From NCBI RefSeq assembly GCF_023703085.1, contig NZ_JAMQJY010000001.1, positions 310,001-374,000 of the forward strand: a stretch of DNA of 64,000 bases. Reading direction: 5' to 3'. The notes below the pieces were generated by a model. It saw nothing but the letters and a program-made list of their open reading frames with translations, did not search any database and was not told the origin of the DNA. The stretch is from Alkalicoccobacillus plakortidis. Lineage in GTDB: Bacteria > Bacillota > Bacilli > Bacillales > Bacillaceae_D. Of the stretch, positions 59,589 through 64,000 are shown one piece after another; within the stretch, counting starts at the first letter, position 1, and each line of letters starts with the position of its first letter. The position numbers and the translations under genes were made by a program.

Positions 59589-59631
59589 ATTATAGCAAAG
59601 TATTATTAAAATCATGTAAAAGTTTTGTGAA
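59589..59631 (-). promoter_or_regulatory. PhoP box and promoter of phnD
   Basis: On the minus strand TTCACA-N5-TTTACA-N5-TTAATA lies at exact 11-bp intervals (59626-59631, 59615-59620, 59604-59609), followed by a TATAAT -10 (59589-59594). This fits a PhoP~P-activated promoter. Confidence 0.75.
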
Positions 59632-59862
59632 TTATGGTGTAATCATTACATTATAGGTAATCAGGATTTAACCAATTCCCTCCTAAAAATCTATACTTCC
59701 CTGATAAAAGATAGATAGATTTGCTAATAGTTAAATAATAGATTAACCATTGTTACCATTTTCATTATACAATCTCTAGGATATATGACAATAACTTTTG
59801 TAATAAAATTTATCATTCTCTATTTATAAATAAAATTATGGGAGGCGAATCGTTTGGAAAAG

Positions 59863-59879
59863 CAAACAAACATTCGCTA
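59863..59879 (+). promoter_or_regulatory. LexA-like box within the mrfB promoter
   Basis: Identical 17-bp copy of the element before mrfA. It sits in the 18-bp spacer between TTGGAA (59854-59859) and TATACT (59878-59883), where a repressor would block RNA polymerase. Confidence 0.6.
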
Positions 59880-59915
59880 TACTGGATATATCATTCAACA
59901 AGTGAGGTACAAGCC

Positions 59916-61172
59916 ATGCAAATGCGAAATAAACTAAATCGTTTACAAACGCATACAGGATTAAAAGCTGTGGAGCCTAAATCTACTAATAGAGAAGTAG
60001 AAAAGAATCTATCATTCTCAATTGATTATCAGAAACAATGGGAAGAGTTAGGAGCTACGATTAAGTGGCTTGATGAACAATATGTTGTGGTGCGTGAAGT
60101 GGTTTATCCGCTAGACATCAAACATGGTCATTTTTCGTTTAATCAGCTAGAGAGCGCTTGCCTAAAATGGGAAAAAGCAAAAATAGACCATCCGCTCTCA
60201 TCACAAAATCTCAAATCAGAACAGCTACTTTTTTTCGATACGGAAACAACAGGTCTATATACAGGTGCAGGTCATCATATTTTTTTGCTTGGCTACGCAC
60301 AGGTTAAGAAGAGTGGGGTACATGTAACACAATATTTGTTACCAGGTCCGGAGGCTGAAGCTGCTCTTTATTATCACTTTTTAAAAGATGTTGATGATCT
60401 TAGTCACTTGGTTACATACAATGGAAAGGCTTTTGATTGGCCACAAGTCAAAACGAGACACACATTTGTCCGTGATCAAGTACCGAAGCTTCCTGCATTT
60501 GGTCATTTTGATTTACTGCATGCATCACGAAGATTATGGAGTGATGAGCTCCCCTCTTGCAAACTTCCTATAGTAGAAGAGCATAAACTAGGTTTTAAAC
60601 GTCAACATGATACACCAAGTTATCTTGTGCCTATGCTTTACTTTGATTTTGTAAGAGATCAGGATCCAGTATTAATGGAAGGTGTCTTAAAGCATCATGA
60701 ATGGGACCTACTTTCATTAATTTCGTTATATATCGAGCTCTCATTTAAATTAACTGACAGTGCATATGAGCAATCAAATGATAATGAACATTATGAGATG
60801 GGTAGATGGTACACAAAGATTGGAGAACAACAATTGGCTTATCAACATTTACAACGAGGTATGATGAGTCATCATCACAACGTTGCCTCAAAAAGTGTAT
60901 TTGAATACGCTGGTTTAGTAAAAAAACAAAAAAATATGAGTGAAGCGCTAGCTTATTATAAGAAATCTATTGAAAACAACTATAAACAAGCAGAAGCGGC
61001 CATTGAATGCGCAAAGATGATGGAGCATACTTTTAAAGACTTGAATGAAGCAGAGTATTTCACTAATATTGCAATGGATTCAATTTCTAATTCCAATATA
61101 GAAAACAATAAAAAGCTGCATGTTGAATTAAATAAACGATTAGATCGACTTCAAAAGAAATTACGTATGTAG
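59916..61172 (+). CDS. mrfB: Exonuclease MrfB (YprB)
   Basis: MrfB is a metal-dependent exonuclease with an RNase H-like fold that works with MrfA. The DEDD-type residues lie in LLFFDTETTGLY (DxE), LVTYNGKAFDWPQV (second Asp) and HHEWDLLSLISLY (third). A C-terminal helical region (about 295-400) looks like TPR repeats (AYQHLQRGMMSHHH, ALAYYKKSIENNYKQA). ATG 59916 is chosen over the in-frame ATG at 59838, because a promoter with a -10 at 59878 lies between them and GTGAGG precedes 59916. In B. subtilis it is the next gene after mrfA. Confidence 0.9.
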   Translation: MQMRNKLNRLQTHTGLKAVEPKSTNREVEKNLSFSIDYQKQWEELGATIKWLDEQYVVVREVVYPLDIKHGHFSFNQLESACLKWEKAKIDHPLSSQNLKSEQLLFFDTETTGLYTGAGHHIFLLGYAQVKKSGVHVTQYLLPGPEAEAALYYHFLKDVDDLSHLVTYNGKAFDWPQVKTRHTFVRDQVPKLPAFGHFDLLHASRRLWSDELPSCKLPIVEEHKLGFKRQHDTPSYLVPMLYFDFVRDQDPVLMEGVLKHHEWDLLSLISLYIELSFKLTDSAYEQSNDNEHYEMGRWYTKIGEQQLAYQHLQRGMMSHHHNVASKSVFEYAGLVKKQKNMSEALAYYKKSIENNYKQAEAAIECAKMMEHTFKDLNEAEYFTNIAMDSISNSNIENNKKLHVELNKRLDRLQKKLRM

Positions 61173-61355
61173 AAGTACGGCTATTTCCTGGGCAAGCGCA
61201 TAATAGGCGCCGTTTCACCATTTTTTTCGATTAAGACAACACGAAAACTGTAAAAAGATGTAGAACAATAGAAAGGTAAGTCTTTATGTTAAAGTATCCC
61301 GGGATAAATTCCTCTAAAATAGGTGTTACAACTAGTACACATGTACACGAATGAA

Positions 61356-61364
61356 CATAGGTTA
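61356..61364 (+). promoter_or_regulatory. Mother-cell sigma (SigE/SigK)-type -10 upstream of the cotD-like gene
   Basis: CATAGGTTA fits the SigE/SigK -10 consensus CATANNNTA, about 35 bp before the coding start. Several AC steps 16-18 bp upstream could serve as the SigK -35. The coat-gene context supports it. Confidence 0.55.
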
Positions 61365-61398
61365 TTAGTGATTCTAAATAAAAAGGAGGCACTATCCT

Positions 61399-61899
61399 AT
61401 GTATGGAAAGAAAAAGCACTGTAAACCTTGTAACCCTTGTGGACCGACAATGCCTGCGTATACACAAAAGCCAACTAACACTCAAATGATGCCAGCCGTT
61501 GTTCACCCAACGAAGTATAGTGTAGTTGAAAAAACATGTGAGTATATCGTTCCTGAAGTTCATCCTACTCATACAGATTATGTAACAAATCATGTGTATA
61601 AACATGTTCATAGCTGTCCTCACACTCAAGCAAATCACCAAAATGTGAGCAATCAACAGTTTATGTCTAATAATCCAGTAATGGGTGCTCAATCAAATGG
61701 TCCAGTAATGGGAGCCCAAAGTAACGCTCCTGTGATGGGTGCTCAAAATAATGCTCCAGTAATGGGAGCTCAAAGTAACTGGCCTGTAATGGGTGCACAG
61801 AGTAACGCTCCAGTAATGGGAGCTCAAAATAATGCTCCAGTAATGGGAGCTCAGAGCAATTGGCCTGTAATGGGTGCACAATCAGGTAAAAAACGTTAA
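61399..61899 (+). CDS. cotD: CotD-like spore coat protein with tandem repeats
   Basis: A 166-residue spore coat protein. The N-terminal part is Cys/His/Pro-rich like B. subtilis CotD: CKPCNPCGP, PAVVHPTKYSVVEKTCEYIVPEVHPTHTDYV (short blocks here), then NHVYKHVHSCPHT. The C-terminal part holds eight copies of a nine-residue unit PVMGAQ(S/N)N(A/G/W), ending in GKKR. CotD itself lacks such repeats as far as I know. A SigK-type -10 precedes it. AAAGGAGG precedes the ATG. Confidence 0.82.
   Translation: MYGKKKHCKPCNPCGPTMPAYTQKPTNTQMMPAVVHPTKYSVVEKTCEYIVPEVHPTHTDYVTNHVYKHVHSCPHTQANHQNVSNQQFMSNNPVMGAQSNGPVMGAQSNAPVMGAQNNAPVMGAQSNWPVMGAQSNAPVMGAQNNAPVMGAQSNWPVMGAQSGKKR
61675..61881 (+). repeat. 27-bp tandem repeat array inside the cotD-like gene
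   Basis: Units begin at 61675, 61702, 61729, 61756, 61783, 61810, 61837 and 61864, a strict 27-bp period with eight starts. A higher-order 81-bp unit (SNA, NNA, SNW variants) occurs twice. Confidence 0.95.
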
Positions 61900-61918
61900 G
61901 ATAATAAAGCGAAATCAC

Positions 61919-61948
61919 ACGGGTCCTAGTTGACCCGTTCTTTTTTTA
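61919..61948 (+). terminator. Terminator after the cotD-like gene
   Basis: ACGGGTC pairs with GACCCGT over CTAGTT, followed by C and seven T. Confidence 0.85.
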
Positions 61949-61961
61949 GGAGGAACTTGTG

Positions 61962-62514
61962 ATGAAGACATTGTTAGTTACAGGATACAAACCGCATGAA
62001 CTCGGTGTTTTTGATGACAAACATGTAGGGATCCAATACATAAAAAAAGCAATAAAAAGGCGTGTTACTTCGTTGATTGAAGATGGTGTGGAATGGATCC
62101 TCATTAGTGGTCAACCAGGAGTTGAGTTATGGGCAGCAGAATCAGCTTTTGAATTAAAAGAGATGTATCCTGAACTTAAAGTGGCCATTTTACCACCGTT
62201 TTTAGAACAGGAAAGCCAGTGGAAAGAAGCAGCGCAGGAGAAGTATCAACAGGTTTTAAGTGAGGCTGACTTTGTCAAACCAATTACGAATCGAGTATAT
62301 GATAGTCCAGGCACAATTGCGCTTGAAAAATGATTTTTTAGTTGAGAAATCAGATGCCATGCTTATTTTATATGATCAAGAACAACCAGGAACTCCTAAA
62401 TTTTATTTAGAACCAACCTTAAAAAAACAAAACAGTCAGAGTGGCTATATGATATATTATTTAACACCGGAAGATATTGAAGATGCTAGACGAGAAGAAG
62501 AAATGGATTGGTAG
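61962..62514 (+). CDS. ypsA: DUF1273 (SLOG-fold) protein YpsA, one frameshift lesion
   Basis: YpsA is a SLOG-fold protein next to gpsB, linked to cell division in Firmicutes. The visible motifs are VTGYKPHELGVF, VEWILISGQPGVELWAAE and, after the break, RLKNDFLVEKSDAMLILYDQEQPG. The frame breaks at 62310-62311 (CCAGGC for CCAGC); correction reads YDSPAQLRLKNDF and gives about 183 residues, the usual length. ATG 61962 follows AGGAGGAA. gpsB follows about 90 bp later, as in B. subtilis. Confidence 0.9.
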
Positions 62515-62603
62515 CAAGTTTTGAAACAAAATTGACTTTTCACAGGACTTTTGAAAAAATAAAAGAGAGACTAGTTAGTTTAGACTAAGCAGGGGTGATA
62601 TTG

Positions 62604-62922
62604 ATGAGTAATCAAGAAATTAAACATTCAGCAAAAGAAATTTTGAATAAAGATTTTAAAACAAGTATGAGAGGGTATAACCCGGATGAAGTGGATAAGT
62701 TTTTAGATTCCATTATCCAGGATTATGAGCTTTATCAGAAAAAGGTTGAACAGTTAGAGCAGGAAGTACAACAACTCCGAAAAGAAAACAAAAAGCTTCA
62801 GGAGCGACCTACTAGACAAGCTCAGGCACCAAGCCCCTTCTACTAACAATACCAACTACGATATTTTGCAACGTTTATCTAACTTGGAGAAAAAAGTTTT
62901 TGGAAGTAAAATGTACGAATAA
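62604..62922 (+). CDS. gpsB: Cell division protein GpsB, one frameshift lesion
   Basis: GpsB is a DivIVA-like adaptor that guides PBP1 (PonA) between septum and side wall; ponA lies in this window too. The N-domain has [27 protein letters not shown] (short blocks) and a coiled coil to about residue 75. The frame breaks at 62831-62832 (CCAAGC for CCAGC), giving a premature stop after SPFY. Correction reads [19 protein letters not shown] and ends VFGSKMYE, the conserved GpsB C-terminus, about 105 residues. ATG 62604 follows AGGGGTG. Confidence 0.92.
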
Positions 62923-62940
62923 TTCAGGAGGAATGAAACT

Positions 62941-63339
62941 TTGATTGAAGTTTATTTTGATGGAGCTAGCGCTGGTAATCCTGGCCCGTCTGGAGCAGGA
63001 GTGTTTATCAACTTCAAAGACGGAACGGTAGAAGAAAATTCAATTACTTTACCACCAATGTCTAATCATGAAGCTGAATATGAGGCCTTTATATGGGCTC
63101 TTAAAAGGTGCACCGAACTAGGCTTTACTCATGTTTCGTTCCGAACGGATTCACAATTGATTGATGATGCAGTTGAAAAACAATTTGTCCGTAACCCTCT
63201 ATATAAACCATACTTGGAGCAAGCTTTGTCTCTGATTAATCAGTTTGATTTATTTTATCTGAAGTGGATACCAAGTAAATCAAATCGAAATGCTGATCGA
63301 CTTGCTAGGTTGGCGATCCCAAAACAAAAAAGAGCGTAA
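62941..63339 (+). CDS. RNase H-like protein (YpeP-type)
   Basis: A 132-residue RNase HI-fold protein. The acidic active-site residues are visible: Asp in FDGASAGNPG, Glu in HEAEYEAF, Asp in FRTDSQLI and Asp in NADRLARLA. It resembles B. subtilis YpeP. TTG 62941 is the start, with AGGAGG 9 bp upstream. It lies between gpsB and rnpB, a position it does not hold in B. subtilis as far as I recall. Likely RNA/DNA-hybrid cleavage, unproven. Confidence 0.85.
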   Translation: MIEVYFDGASAGNPGPSGAGVFINFKDGTVEENSITLPPMSNHEAEYEAFIWALKRCTELGFTHVSFRTDSQLIDDAVEKQFVRNPLYKPYLEQALSLINQFDLFYLKWIPSKSNRNADRLARLAIPKQKRA

Positions 63340-63410
63340 GTTGAATGAGTGGTTGCAAGGTGGAGCATATCGAGCTATAATAGATTAGCGCGATCGCGTA
63401 TCAGGTTTAA

Positions 63411-63810
63411 GTTAAGCATTCAGGTGGCCGCTGTGCAGCAATGCATAGAGGAAAGTCCATGCTCGCACGAGCTGAGATGCTCGTAGTGTTCGTGCCTAGC
63501 GAATTCATAAGCTAGGGTAGTTGGGTAACTGACTAACGGCAGGAGAATTGCCTACGTCCAGTAGGATATGGTAAACGCTCCTTGAAAGTGCCACAGTGAC
63601 GGAGTCCATCTGGAAACAGATGGAGTGGAACGAGGTAAACCCCTCGAGCGAGAAACCCAAAAATAGGTAGGGGCATTTTCTGATTTGGAATTGAACAAAA
63701 TCAGAAGGACAGGATTCATTTCCTGTAGATAGATGGTCACCACCAGCGTACGAGGCTCATCACCGCTTGCAGTACAAAGGTACAGAACATGGCTTATCGA
63801 GTGCTTAACG
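63411..63810 (+). ncRNA. rnpB: RNase P RNA (type B)
   Basis: The ribozyme subunit of RNase P, which removes tRNA 5' leaders. Conserved blocks follow the B. subtilis type B order: GAGGAAAGTCCATGCTCGCAC, GTGTTCGTGCCTAGCGAA, TGAAAGTGCCACAGTGACG, GTAAACCCCTCGAGCGAGAA (short blocks), ACCCAAA...GGTAGGGG, and TAGATAGATGG. The ends GTTAAGCATTC and GAGTGCTTAAC pair as P1. The neighbours ypsA-gpsB match B. subtilis. End points are approximate. Confidence 0.95.
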
Positions 63811-63841
63811 ATGATTGACTGATTAATTGAATCAATAAATT

Positions 63842-63869
63842 AAAATCCCCAGATGAGGGATTTTTTTGT
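63842..63869 (+). terminator. Terminator after rnpB
   Basis: AAATCCC pairs with GGGATTT across a short loop, followed by TTTTT. Confidence 0.8.
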
Positions 63870-63919
63870 TTTGTCTGAATCCTTTAGCGCTAACACGCAT
63901 TAATATGTGTAAATTTTTG

Positions 63920-63947
63920 TTTACACGTTCTGAAAATTCAATTAACA
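63920..63947 (+). promoter_or_regulatory. Weak PhoP-like repeat before the last gene
   Basis: TTTACA and TTAACA are exactly 22 bp apart with a poor middle hexamer (TGAAAA) at 11 bp. It could be a Pho-type site or chance in AT-rich DNA. Confidence 0.3.
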
Positions 63948-63989
63948 TAAGAACTATGTTTATAGATAAAAAAGGGGGAAATCAATATG

Positions 63990-64000
63990 CTTAAGAAATG
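63990..64000 (+). CDS. Start of a further gene, truncated by the window edge
   Basis: ATG at 63990 follows AAAGGGGG at good spacing and opens MLKK, which looks like the beginning of a signal peptide. Only four codons, the last incomplete, are visible, so no identification is possible. Confidence 0.5.

Noticed and set aside
59838..59915. Longer mrfB start at ATG 59838
   Set aside because: The segment contains a promoter (TTGGAA-18-TATACT) and the LexA-like box; the family start fits 59916.
61231..61692. Minus-strand 153-codon frame opposite cotD and its promoter
   Set aside because: Composition is unlike a protein gene (Ile/His/Cys-rich shadow of the cotD codons), and it opposes a strongly supported coat gene.
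61667..61918. Minus-strand open frames over the cotD repeat, and the array as a possible CRISPR
   Set aside because: The array is a contiguous 27-bp in-frame coding repeat with no unique spacers; the antisense frames only mirror the period.

Overview
The window is a low-GC Gram-positive chromosome segment from an endospore-forming member of the Bacillaceae. It carries spore and sporulation genes (sspM, a cotD-like coat gene, kapB, a Spo0E-type phosphatase, racA), a bacilliredoxin, and gene neighbourhoods known from Bacillus subtilis: recU-ponA with yppC and sspM, ypsA-gpsB-rnpB, and gltA-gltB. I see no prophage, insertion sequence, CRISPR array or tRNA.

Layout. 0-10 kb: the two-headed dynamin dynA, the recU-ponA wall-synthesis operon, yppC, sspM, racA and yppE. 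10-15 kb: a small membrane protein, ilvA, a PfpI-type protein, rnz, a thioredoxin/bacilliredoxin trio and a phosphoesterase. 15-22 kb: ypgR/cvfC, ydbS-ydbT, an uncharacterised gene and a telA/xpaC-like operon. 22-33 kb: glutamate synthase (gltA, gltB), ypjP, kapB, an EamA exporter, dapA under a lysine riboswitch, a Spo0E-type phosphatase and a HAD phosphatase. 34-35 kb: a gene-poor stretch with a dispersed repeat, a 28-residue peptide gene that has its own promoter and terminator, and a possible ncRNA. 35-42.4 kb: a carbohydrate region (thuA, Gfo/Idh/MocA dehydrogenase, aldose epimerase, xylR, xylA, xylB) with cre sites and a XylR operator. 42-50 kb: a csp gene, a MarR-dioxygenase-esterase (Mhq-like) operon, a secreted alkaline phosphatase, an ABC ATPase, a GNAT and a second DJ-1 protein. 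50-61 kb: pepF, then mrfA and mrfB separated by a nucleotidase and a phosphonate/phosphite-type ABC transporter. 61-64 kb: the cotD-like gene with a tandem repeat, ypsA, gpsB, an RNase H-like gene and rnpB.

Shared circuits. Phosphate-type promoters, with hexamer repeats every 11 bp, precede both phoA and phnD. mrfA and mrfB, adjacent in B. subtilis, are 5.4 kb apart here yet have an identical 17-bp promoter element resembling a LexA box. Nitrogen (gltAB), lysine (riboswitch-dapA) and carbon (cre, XylR) control can all be read from the DNA.

The most striking pattern is that fifteen apparent frameshifts in twelve genes all sit on one 5-mer, GCTGG/CCAGC. Twelve are the same T (or A) duplication, on both strands. 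Correcting each one restores a full-length family member. Because essential genes are included, this looks like motif-specific sequencing error, perhaps from base modification, rather than gene decay. The affected genes are annotated as intact CDSs with the lesion noted.
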